Source of the DNA: Deltaproteobacteria bacterium
GTDB lineage: Bacteria > Myxococcota_A > UBA796
Reading direction: 5' to 3'
Assembly (NCBI GenBank): GCA_002707085.1
Contig: PALY01000076.1
Location: 5,904 to 11,850, forward strand
Length of the DNA: 5,947 nt
Both the position numbers and the translations under genes were made by a program. Position 1 is the first letter of the stretch; each line of letters starts with the position of its first letter. Positions 1-5,449 of the stretch are shown one piece after another. The notes under the pieces were generated by a model, which searched no databases, was not told where the DNA came from, and saw only the letters and a list, made by a program, of their open reading frames with translations.

Positions 1-272
1 AGCCAACGAACACATTTTCCCAGATCAGCGTCAAGTTGAGGGCTGTTGGGCAGGAGTACTTGCCACATGGGGCAGGGCCACGGTCCAACAGGAGATGAAA
101 ACAGGAGGGGGCGATTGTGCTGAATGTTGTTTTCTTCGACAAATACTAGAAATTGGTCAAACAATGTAGAGGCAGCGCGCGCTTCGGAATCACGAAATAC
201 GACGTGGATGTCAATCCCTCCGGTAATGGTGTCGTTTGGGTTCCTGATCTGGTCCATATCTTCACCAAACAT
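1..272 (-). CDS. DOPA 4,5-dioxygenase family protein, C-terminus cut by window edge
   Basis: Read on the minus strand from an ATG at 272, 90 codons stay open to the window edge, so the C-terminus is missing. Two segments resemble the small aromatic ring-opening DOPA 4,5-dioxygenase family (PF08883, usually about 110 residues). These are an early strand IDIHVVF (residues 20-26) holding His23, and PVGPWPCPMWQVLLP (residues 61-75), followed by LGKCVRWL. In the family the second block is usually a VGPHP-like motif and the third precedes a Trp-Leu/Asn-Arg-Gly segment, so the order and spacing fit. Family members are cupin-like non-haem iron enzymes that cleave catechols such as DOPA; the substrate here is unknown. 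The frame is open upstream to a stop near 400 but has no earlier ATG, GTG or TTG. The in-frame ATG at 257 is an alternative start because GGTGAAG lies just before it, while the ATG at 272 has no clear ribosome site. The His of the usual VGPHP motif reads Trp here. The family call is from memory of motifs, not an alignment. Confidence 0.7.
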   Translation of the reverse strand, partial: MFGEDMDQIRNPNDTITGGIDIHVVFRDSEARAASTLFDQFLVFVEENNIQHNRPLLFSSPVGPWPCPMWQVLLPNSPQLDADLGKCVRW

Positions 273-371
273 CGTGAAAGGTGGGTTGGCTATCTCGTAA
301 GCGACCCCTGCTGGGTATGGCCTTGAGGTAACCCCGAGCTTGCCAGTCGTCGTTTTTAACGGGGGGGATGA

Positions 372-386
372 TCGAGATTTACTCGA
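372..386. repeat. Inverted repeat TCGAG-N5-CTCGA, possible operator
   Basis: The half sites TCGAG (372-376) and CTCGA (382-386) are perfect reverse complements separated by ATTTA. The symmetry does not extend outward. It sits about 100 bp upstream of the transporter start, where a regulator could bind, but 5-bp arms arise often by chance. Confidence 0.25.
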
Positions 387-438
387 CTGGTATCGTCGCT
401 TTCGCTACGGTCATTTCTGAACCCAATGATCGTTGTTC

Positions 439-464
439 CTGGTTTGCAGGACATGTCTGGTTTG
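439..464 (+). repeat. Two direct copies of CTGGTTTG, 18-bp period
   Basis: CTGGTTTG occurs at 439-446 and again at 457-464, with the palindrome GACATGTC (450-457) between and touching the second copy. They lie 25-50 bp before the transporter start codon, the place where a core promoter or an operator would be. Function is unproven. Confidence 0.25.
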
Positions 465-476
465 TGAACGTTTTAT

Positions 477-481
477 AGGAA
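477..481 (+). promoter_or_regulatory. Ribosome binding site for the transporter gene
   Basis: AGGAA ends 7 nt before the ATG at 489, a normal spacing, and supports that start codon. Confidence 0.65.
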
Positions 482-488
482 ACAACCC

Positions 489-2366
489 ATGTTGATCACA
501 GTACTGTTGATGGCATCGGTGTTGGGCTTGATTGCGGGACCGCTGCTGTTGCAACTGAAGGAAGAAGCACAGCACGAGTTGGGTGCGGTTGATGGGTTTG
601 CCTTGGTGACCGTAGGTGGTCTGGCCGTTTTACATTTGTTGCCTGAAGCCTTTCTTCATGGGGGAGTCATCGCTGTTGTGTTTGCTGTCGCAGGCATGGT
701 GCTTCCTTCATTGATTGACCGCATCGCAGGGCAAGCAGGTACCCGCTTTGCTGCATTGCTTTTATTGATTGGGCTGATTCCTCATGCTGCATTGGAGAGT
801 GCTGCTCTCGTGCATGCATCCACAGATGACGCCTTGGCTTTGGGGCTTGCTGTAGCGGCCCACCGATTGCCGGTTGGTTTGATTTTGTACTCCATGATTC
901 GCAGAGATTCCAATGCCAAATGGGCGTGGGCGGCTGTAATCGTTCTTGTTTTGACCACAGTTCTGGGTTTTTGGGGTGGTGGTGAACTGTCATCGGCGCT
1001 CCATGGGAATGGTGCGATATGGCTGCAAGCGATGGTGGGCGGATCTTTATTGCATGTGGTGTTCTCTCATCATTTGCATGACTGTACGCATCACGATCAT
1101 GCCCATGGTGATGAGTGCGAGACGCATTCGTATACAGAGACGGATGTTGAGCATGACCACCATGCTCATGCCCACATTCATCATGAACCCACCCTTGATC
1201 CAGATCCTGTGACGGCAGAAGTCGATTTGCATCGTCATACTTACAAGACAGACACCACCACTTTGTGGCCGGCAGCTGGAGCGATGGTGGGTGTGGCTGT
1301 GACGGCATTTACGCTCTTGTCGACCACAGGGCACGACCACGGCGATGCAACGGTGAGCATGATGCATGCCTTTGTGGAGATGGCCCTGGCGGGCGCCCCA
1401 ATGTTGTTGGCGGCCTATCTCCTGGCCGCATTGTTGGTGGCTTGCATTCCGCCTGCACCCACCCATTGGTTGGCCGACGGCCAAGGTTTGTCCAGTGCCT
1501 TTCGTGGTGCGGTGTTTGGTTTGCCACTTCCCATCAGTTCATGTGGTGTTTTGCCTTTGTATAAGCGTCTGATTGAACGGGGTGTCCCCGCCATTGCCGC
1601 TTTGGGTTTTTTGATTGCAGCGCCGGCTTTAGGCCTGGATGCTTTTCTGTTTTCATTGCCTCTTCTTGGTGTTGAATTCACCGTTATACGGCTGGCCGCA
1701 GCCGTGTTTGTGGCGGTTGTTGTAGGCCAATGTGTGGGTCGTTTTATTTCGGTCCCAGTGGAATCGACTGCTGAAGAAACCACTTCGCAGCGTGGAGCAT
1801 GGAAAGAGCGGTTGAGGGATGGTTTCCGTTTCAGTTTGGTTGAACTGTTTGACCATACGATGCCATGGGTGTTGGCGGGTTTGCTGTTGGCTGCGTGGTT
1901 TGAGCCATTGATTTCAGACACAGCCTTTGCGGCGCTTTCATCACCATGGGTGATTGTCCTGTGCGGTCTGATGGCGATTCCAATTTATGTTTGTACTTCC
2001 GGTGCGATTCCCGTGGCTCTTTTGGCCATCCACAAGGGGCTGAGTCCTGGTGCCGCGCTCACGTTTTTGATTGTGGGTCCTGCCACGAATACAGCCACCT
2101 TTCGGGTGCTAAAACGCCTGCATGGAAAAGCTGCTGCGTGGGGTGTTCTCTCCGTGGTAACCGGGGCTGGACTGCTTGCGGGACTGTGGTTGGATGGACA
2201 AGCCATCCAGATTTTGTTCGACCTGCATGAACATACAAGTGATGTCGTCGACCCATGGGCTGAATTGAGTCTGCTGTGTCTTGGCGTTCTGATTGTGGCT
2301 TCTCTGTTTAGACAGGGTCCACGCGGTATGGCGGGTCAAATCACGCACCCAATACACGAGCATTAG
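489..2366 (+). CDS. ZIP-like / SO_0444-type permease fusion, probable divalent metal transporter
   Basis: The 625-residue inner-membrane protein has two transporter-like halves. Residues 1-280 look ZIP-like, with about eight hydrophobic segments. These include HLLPEAF with His49/Glu53, IPHAALES with His99/Glu103, AHRLPVG with His125, and a GGSLLHVV segment like ZIP helix 7. A cytosolic-loop-like stretch at 194-250 has 17 histidines, followed by helix 8 (about 258-278) and HDHG (282-285). Residues 290-611 match the COG0701/ArsP_1 permease family of SO_0444 Cu/Zn exporters: PLPISSCGVLP (346-356, Cys352), YVCTSGAIP (500-508, Cys502) and GPATN (530-534). The C-terminus ends HPIHEH. Known SO_0444 permeases are usually about 350-450 residues, so the extra N-terminal half explains the length. 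By family the protein likely moves Zn, Cu or a similar ion out of the cytoplasm; direction and metal are inferred. The start is supported by AGGAA upstream, and the next gene follows after 23 nt. Confidence 0.8.
   Translation: MLITVLLMASVLGLIAGPLLLQLKEEAQHELGAVDGFALVTVGGLAVLHLLPEAFLHGGVIAVVFAVAGMVLPSLIDRIAGQAGTRFAALLLLIGLIPHAALESAALVHASTDDALALGLAVAAHRLPVGLILYSMIRRDSNAKWAWAAVIVLVLTTVLGFWGGGELSSALHGNGAIWLQAMVGGSLLHVVFSHHLHDCTHHDHAHGDECETHSYTETDVEHDHHAHAHIHHEPTLDPDPVTAEVDLHRHTYKTDTTTLWPAAGAMVGVAVTAFTLLSTTGHDHGDATVSMMHAFVEMALAGAPMLLAAYLLAALLVACIPPAPTHWLADGQGLSSAFRGAVFGLPLPISSCGVLPLYKRLIERGVPAIAALGFLIAAPALGLDAFLFSLPLLGVEFTVIRLAAAVFVAVVVGQCVGRFISVPVESTAEETTSQRGAWKERLRDGFRFSLVELFDHTMPWVLAGLLLAAWFEPLISDTAFAALSSPWVIVLCGLMAIPIYVCTSGAIPVALLAIHKGLSPGAALTFLIVGPATNTATFRVLKRLHGKAAAWGVLSVVTGAGLLAGLWLDGQAIQILFDLHEHTSDVVDPWAELSLLCLGVLIVASLFRQGPRGMAGQITHPIHEH
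1068..1184 (+). other. Histidine-rich metal-binding loop of the transporter
   Basis: Residues 194-232 carry 15 histidines mixed with Asp and Glu and two cysteines (Cys199, Cys210), in HH, HDH and HAHAH patterns. Two more histidines follow at 248 and 250. Such loops occur in ZIP, CDF and SO_0444-type transporters, where they bind or sense zinc and similar ions. Here the loop sits between ZIP-like helices 7 and 8. Confidence 0.75.
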
Positions 2367-2389
2367 CCGTTGGCCGGTTAGCCTTTTGT

Positions 2390-2869
2390 ATGACAGATGG
2401 TTCCAAGCCTGAAACACCGCGACCCACGATTTGGGTGGATGGTGATGCCGCCCCCAAAGCCTGCAAAGAGGTGGTGTTTAAAGCCGGCGTTCGTGTGGGG
2501 CTTGAAGTTGTATTGGTGGCAAACCATTTCCAGATGATTCCGAGACTGCCGAAGCTTCGTTTTGTTCAGGTTTCCGGCGGAATGGATGTGGCGGATGACT
2601 ACATCGCAGAACATTGTCAGCCAGGTGACTTGGTTTTGACGGCAGATATTCCACTTGCCGCTCGGGTCATTGAGGCGGGTGGAACTGTACTTCGATTTCG
2701 TGGAGAGGAGTTGACCCATGCCAATGTGAAAGACCGTTTGGCCATGCGGGACTTTATGGATGAACTGAGGGGTGGAGGTGTGTTGACTGGAGGCCCACCA
2801 CCATACGGTTCGAGTGACAAGCAGCGCTTCGCCAATGCACTTGATCGATGGATGAGTCAGCACCGATAG
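2390..2869 (+). CDS. YaiI/YqxD family protein (DUF188, UPF0178)
   Basis: The 159-residue soluble protein matches the YaiI/YqxD family (PF02639, PIN-like fold, usually about 150 residues) along its whole length. Visible family blocks are IWVDGDAAP (14-22, Asp17 and Asp19), VVLVANHF (40-47), GGMDVADDYI (63-72, Asp66, Asp69, Asp70), GDLVLTADIPLAARV (79-93, Asp86), LAMRDFMDELR (117-127) and GGPPPYG (134-140). The clustered acidic residues resemble a metal-binding nuclease-like centre, but the family's activity is not established as far as I know. The usual VDADACP start motif reads VDGDAAP, so its cysteine is alanine. The ATG has no clear Shine-Dalgarno; a stop just upstream and a 23-nt gap from the transporter gene suggest read-through transcription with translational coupling possible. 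The protein tail ends 3 bp from the convergent glycosylase gene. Confidence 0.88.
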   Translation: MTDGSKPETPRPTIWVDGDAAPKACKEVVFKAGVRVGLEVVLVANHFQMIPRLPKLRFVQVSGGMDVADDYIAEHCQPGDLVLTADIPLAARVIEAGGTVLRFRGEELTHANVKDRLAMRDFMDELRGGGVLTGGPPPYGSSDKQRFANALDRWMSQHR

Positions 2870-2872
2870 GCG

Positions 2873-3511
2873 TTAGTTCGGCTTCTTTTCTTTGGCTGCA
2901 TCTGCGGCTCGCCAACAATACCAAGCAACGATGGAACGGTAGGGTTTGAACGGTTCCCCGTGTTTCGCCAACTCCTTTACAGTTGGTGTTTCGCCATCAC
3001 AAAATGCGATTCCAAATCCATTGCGGACACCCAAGTCTCCAGTGGGCCATACATCCAATCGACCCAGCTCAAAGATCATAAACATGTGTGCGGTCCAGGG
3101 GCCGATCCCACGAACACGAACCAACGATTTGACCAGTGCTTCATCGTTCAAGTCTTGAATCATCGACAAACTAAGTTGCCCTTCATGGACATGCGTGGCC
3201 AGATCAATGATCGCTTTGGCTTTGGCGTTGGAGAGTCCAGCGCTGCGGATGGTATCGATGTCGAGCTTGAGGAGTTCCTGTGGTGTGACGCCATCGGAGA
3301 ATAGCTCCGTAAAACGCAGATGAATCGATGCGGCAGCCTTTCCTGCGAGTTGTTGGTAGATGATGGATCTAGAGAGAGAAGCGAAGATGTCTGGCTGTTT
3401 GCTGGGTCTGGGTTTGTAGGGTCCATGTTCTTGAATCAGCGCAGCGAGCGAGACATCGCGGTCAGATAATTCACGGATCGCGTGTGTGATCGCCTCTTCA
3501 TTTCCCGTCAT
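2873..3511 (-). CDS. DNA-3-methyladenine glycosylase, AlkA-like HhH-GPD family
   Basis: The enzyme should excise alkylated bases such as 3-methyladenine from DNA, the first step of base excision repair. The HhH-GPD core is complete. In numbering from the upstream ATG at 3535, SIIYQQLAGKAA (57-68) is the family helix, LVRVRGIGPWTAHMF (138-152) is the helix-hairpin-helix, and WPTGDLGVRNG (163-173) carries the predicted catalytic Asp167. PYRSIVAWYCWRAAD (198-212) is the conserved C-terminal block. The protein is short and lacks the N-terminal domain of E. coli AlkA, as in many family-2 glycosylases. I chose the second ATG (position 3511, 212 residues) because AGAGGA lies 7 nt before it, while the ATG at 3535 (220 residues) has no ribosome site. 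No Ada-type box was recognised upstream. It converges on the DUF188 gene with only 3 bp between stops. Confidence 0.9.
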   Translation of the reverse strand: MTGNEEAITHAIRELSDRDVSLAALIQEHGPYKPRPSKQPDIFASLSRSIIYQQLAGKAAASIHLRFTELFSDGVTPQELLKLDIDTIRSAGLSNAKAKAIIDLATHVHEGQLSLSMIQDLNDEALVKSLVRVRGIGPWTAHMFMIFELGRLDVWPTGDLGVRNGFGIAFCDGETPTVKELAKHGEPFKPYRSIVAWYCWRAADAAKEKKPN

Positions 3512-3518
3512 ATGGATG

Positions 3519-3524
3519 TCCTCT
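3519..3524 (-). promoter_or_regulatory. Ribosome binding site that decides the glycosylase start
   Basis: On the minus strand AGAGGA ends 7 nt before the ATG at 3511. It lies inside the reading frame if translation began at 3535, so it favours the downstream start. Confidence 0.65.
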
Positions 3525-3566
3525 TTAAAACGCATTTTAGTGTGGTTTAACAGACATTTTTTGGCC

Positions 3567-3580
3567 AGGTCTTAGGTCTT
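3567..3580. repeat. Perfect 7-bp tandem repeat in the divergent spacer
   Basis: AGGTCTT occurs twice back to back, followed by GGGTGCCC, which can form only a tiny hairpin. It sits in the 123-bp spacer (3512-3634) between the divergently read glycosylase and deacetylase genes, where promoters for both are expected. No clear -35/-10 pair was identified there. Role unknown. Confidence 0.3.
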
Positions 3581-3599
3581 GGGTGCCCAGATCCGATCC

Positions 3600-3622
3600 C
3601 TGAAAATGAGGAGAATTTTCGG
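3600..3622 (+). promoter_or_regulatory. Leader hairpin with GAGGAGA loop before the deacetylase gene
   Basis: CTGAAAAT (3600-3607) can pair with ATTTTCGG (3615-3622), giving eight pairs with one U-G wobble, around the 7-nt loop GAGGAGA. The loop is Shine-Dalgarno-like but ends 20 nt before the ATG at 3635, too far to serve it. The start is more likely served by GGGG at 3625-3628. The hairpin could affect mRNA stability or translation; it is AU-rich and may be chance. Confidence 0.3.
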
Positions 3623-3634
3623 TTGGGGTAGCCC

Positions 3635-5440
3635 ATGAAGAAGTTCGGTTTAGTCATTACAGTTTTGGGTTTCGTAATCCTTTCCCTGTTCGTGTTGGAA
3701 AAACGGATCGATGCCAATCGCATTGAGGGTTTGGATCCGGAGCCTGCAATCTCGTTGAATGCGACCGTCGTGGAACCAGTTGTGGAGCCTGAAGACGAGA
3801 TTCCGGCTGTGCCACCCGCTCAGAATGTTCTGCCCATGCAACAGCAAGCATGGGTCGTTTTTTCTAGAACAGGGATGGTCCACTCTTTGGGACTCGTCGA
3901 AGGTCAGGCAAGTCTTGAAGGTGAATTTGAAGAACTCACCAAAACTTCTGCTTGCATCAAACAGAAGTTCGACGTGGACGGCCCTGTAGAGGTGTCCGGT
4001 CGCTGGAAAAACACCCTGCGCGCGCAAGATAAGTTTGCCAATGTGTCCGCCCGCTTTTTCGGTCCGGATGGAACCATGACCTCTGGGCAGGGGTCTGAAC
4101 GACCCGTTCGTCTGATTGTAAGCGCGGAGGAAAAGCGGTCGTTTAAAACCTTTACACGTGTTTTATCTCCACCCCAAGATGCGGTTCATGTGCAGATTTG
4201 TATTGAGCTGAAAGCTCGTTTTGGCACAGTCAGTGTGGATGGTATTTCTATTGGAAAACAGTCCATACAACGGGTTGTGGCTGAAGTGGATGAGGTCATC
4301 TCCAAACCAAGTAGCGCACAGATTCCTCTGGGTGAAAACTTGGTGGTGGTGGCACCTTCTGGGACGGAAGGACGTATCGTCAACAAGCGAAACAAGACGC
4401 GAAAAAACGATGAGTTGGTCATCTATACAAGTGAGCATGGACCAATGAGTCGCCAGAGCGAATTTGGTGCCGAGATAGCGATCGAAAATGGATTGGTTTC
4501 GGCTGTTCGTCCGTATGGAAGCACCATGGAATTACCGATTCCTGGTTCTGGCTACATTTTGAGTGGAAGTGGTACAGCTGCGACCTACTTGAAGCGGTTT
4601 TCCGTTGGAGATCGGGTCAGGCTGAAGTCAGCAGACGAGTGTTTGGAACCAGAAGATGCGGTTCCTGTTTTGGTGTACCACCAGCTTGAAACTGAGGGGG
4701 ATTCCCGAGAAGTGGAAGACCACTTTCGTCAGATTAATGCGTCTGGATACTCATCCATTTCTCTTGAACAGTTGGATAGGTGGATCGAAGGTATTGACCA
4801 AAATATGCCGGACAAGCCCATTATTTTGACATTCGATGATGGAAAGAAACAGCACTACCAAAAGCTGCCAGAATGGATGGAAAAATACGACCTACAGGCG
4901 GTGTTGTTTTTGATTGTGACACACCTAGATCACCCTTTTGATCGTTTTCTCAACTGGGATGAGGCACGGGAATTGGCCAGCACAGGACGGTTTGATTTGC
5001 AGTGTCATAGCTACGACGCCCATCGCAAGATCGATACATCCGATGGTGATGAAAAGGGTGTGTATGTAGCGAAAGGTACCGACAATACGGTAGAGGAACA
5101 TGCGCTTTGGCGTAGGCGAGATTTGGCGTCTTGTAGAAATCGTTTGTATGCCGAGACGGGCAAGAACAGTCGCTACATTGCCTGGCCATTCGGGCAGTAC
5201 GACAATTCGCTTATCGGTACTGCAGCCCTGGCTGGATTCGAAGGGATGTTGACGGTGGCAGAAGGGATCAATGGACCTGGAACCTCAGCCACTGCGATTC
5301 GGAGAATCACGGTGTCTCCTGACATGAAGTGGAAAGACGTGGAGCGTCGAATTCAGCAATGGCGAGTGTGTCCGTTGATGCAAGATGAAATGGCGGAGGT
5401 TGCGCCGTTTTCTGCCTATGATGAATCAACGGCTGGTTGA
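3635..5440 (+). CDS. Membrane-anchored polysaccharide deacetylase, PgaB/IcaB-type NodB domain
   Basis: The 601-residue protein begins with Lys-Lys and a single hydrophobic segment (about 5-21), a signal anchor that places the rest outside the inner membrane. A Pro/Glu-rich linker follows (44-62, with VVEPVVEPE). Residues about 72-208 look like a beta-sandwich of carbohydrate-binding type (inference). Residues about 232-330 resemble the domain found in front of phosphodiester glycosidases and some glycosyl hydrolases: LVIYTSEHG, FGAEIAIENGLV, IPGSGYILSGSGTA and GDRVRL. The C-terminal catalytic domain (342-576) has VYHQL (347-351), LTFDDG (398-403, Asp401/Asp402), CHSYDAH (457-463) and WPFGQYD (517-523). 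The His458-x4-His463 spacing matches PgaB/IcaB, where Asp and two His bind the metal, rather than the shorter spacing of most NodB enzymes. It probably removes N-acetyl groups from a surface polysaccharide. No synthase or export partner gene is in the window. A stop at 3629 fixes the start at this ATG. Confidence 0.85.
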   Translation: MKKFGLVITVLGFVILSLFVLEKRIDANRIEGLDPEPAISLNATVVEPVVEPEDEIPAVPPAQNVLPMQQQAWVVFSRTGMVHSLGLVEGQASLEGEFEELTKTSACIKQKFDVDGPVEVSGRWKNTLRAQDKFANVSARFFGPDGTMTSGQGSERPVRLIVSAEEKRSFKTFTRVLSPPQDAVHVQICIELKARFGTVSVDGISIGKQSIQRVVAEVDEVISKPSSAQIPLGENLVVVAPSGTEGRIVNKRNKTRKNDELVIYTSEHGPMSRQSEFGAEIAIENGLVSAVRPYGSTMELPIPGSGYILSGSGTAATYLKRFSVGDRVRLKSADECLEPEDAVPVLVYHQLETEGDSREVEDHFRQINASGYSSISLEQLDRWIEGIDQNMPDKPIILTFDDGKKQHYQKLPEWMEKYDLQAVLFLIVTHLDHPFDRFLNWDEARELASTGRFDLQCHSYDAHRKIDTSDGDEKGVYVAKGTDNTVEEHALWRRRDLASCRNRLYAETGKNSRYIAWPFGQYDNSLIGTAALAGFEGMLTVAEGINGPGTSATAIRRITVSPDMKWKDVERRIQQWRVCPLMQDEMAEVAPFSAYDESTAG

Positions 5441-5442
5441 TT
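5424..5442 (+). terminator. Possible weak terminator hairpin at the deacetylase stop
   Basis: AATCAAC (5424-5430) and GTTGATT (5436-5442) are perfect reverse complements around a 5-nt loop GGCTG, and the arm overlaps the TGA stop. A mildly T-rich stretch follows (CTCACTTTATT). The stem has only two G-C pairs, so it may be a weak terminator or none. Confidence 0.35.
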
Positions 5443-5449
5443 GCTCACT

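Larger units (their letters stand above)
273..488. promoter_or_regulatory. Divergent intergenic spacer upstream of the metal transporter gene
   Basis: This 216-bp spacer separates the minus-strand dioxygenase-family gene from the plus-strand transporter gene, so it should hold promoters for both. I see no convincing -35/-10 pair on either strand and no clear Zur, Fur or MerR-type dyad. It contains a run of seven G at 361-367, an inverted repeat at 372-386 and two 8-bp direct repeats at 439-464. No credible small gene was found in it. Confidence 0.5.

Noticed and set aside
2..169. Plus-strand open frame at the left edge ending in a Cys-rich tail, resembling the end of a V4R-type domain.
   Set aside because: The minus strand over the same bases encodes a better family match (DOPA 4,5-dioxygenase-like), so this is its antisense shadow.
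171..326. Plus-strand open frame reading like protein (ITKYDVDVNPSG and onward).
   Set aside because: It has no start with a ribosome site and is antisense to the minus-strand dioxygenase-family frame.
361..367. Run of seven G as a phase-variation tract.
   Set aside because: It is in a spacer about 120 bp from the start codon and not placed in a recognisable promoter, so length change would have no clear effect.
667..1308. A 213-codon minus-strand open frame opposite the transporter gene, rich in His.
   Set aside because: It mirrors the His- and hydrophobic-rich transporter codons and shows no domain of its own; the plus-strand frame has clear family motifs.
2363..2383. TTAGCC repeated around GGCCGG between the transporter and DUF188 genes, as a terminator or attachment site.
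   Set aside because: The possible stem is only 3 bp and the repeat only 6 bp; the arrangement looks like a simple operon junction.
2378..2863. A 161-codon minus-strand open frame opposite the YaiI/YqxD gene.
   Set aside because: It covers nearly the same bases as a complete family match on the plus strand and has no recognisable motif.
2863..2893. CCGA/TCGG hairpin followed by a pyrimidine-rich run, as a terminator for the DUF188 gene.
   Set aside because: The stem is only 4 bp with an 11-nt loop, and the run is the coding end of the convergent gene.
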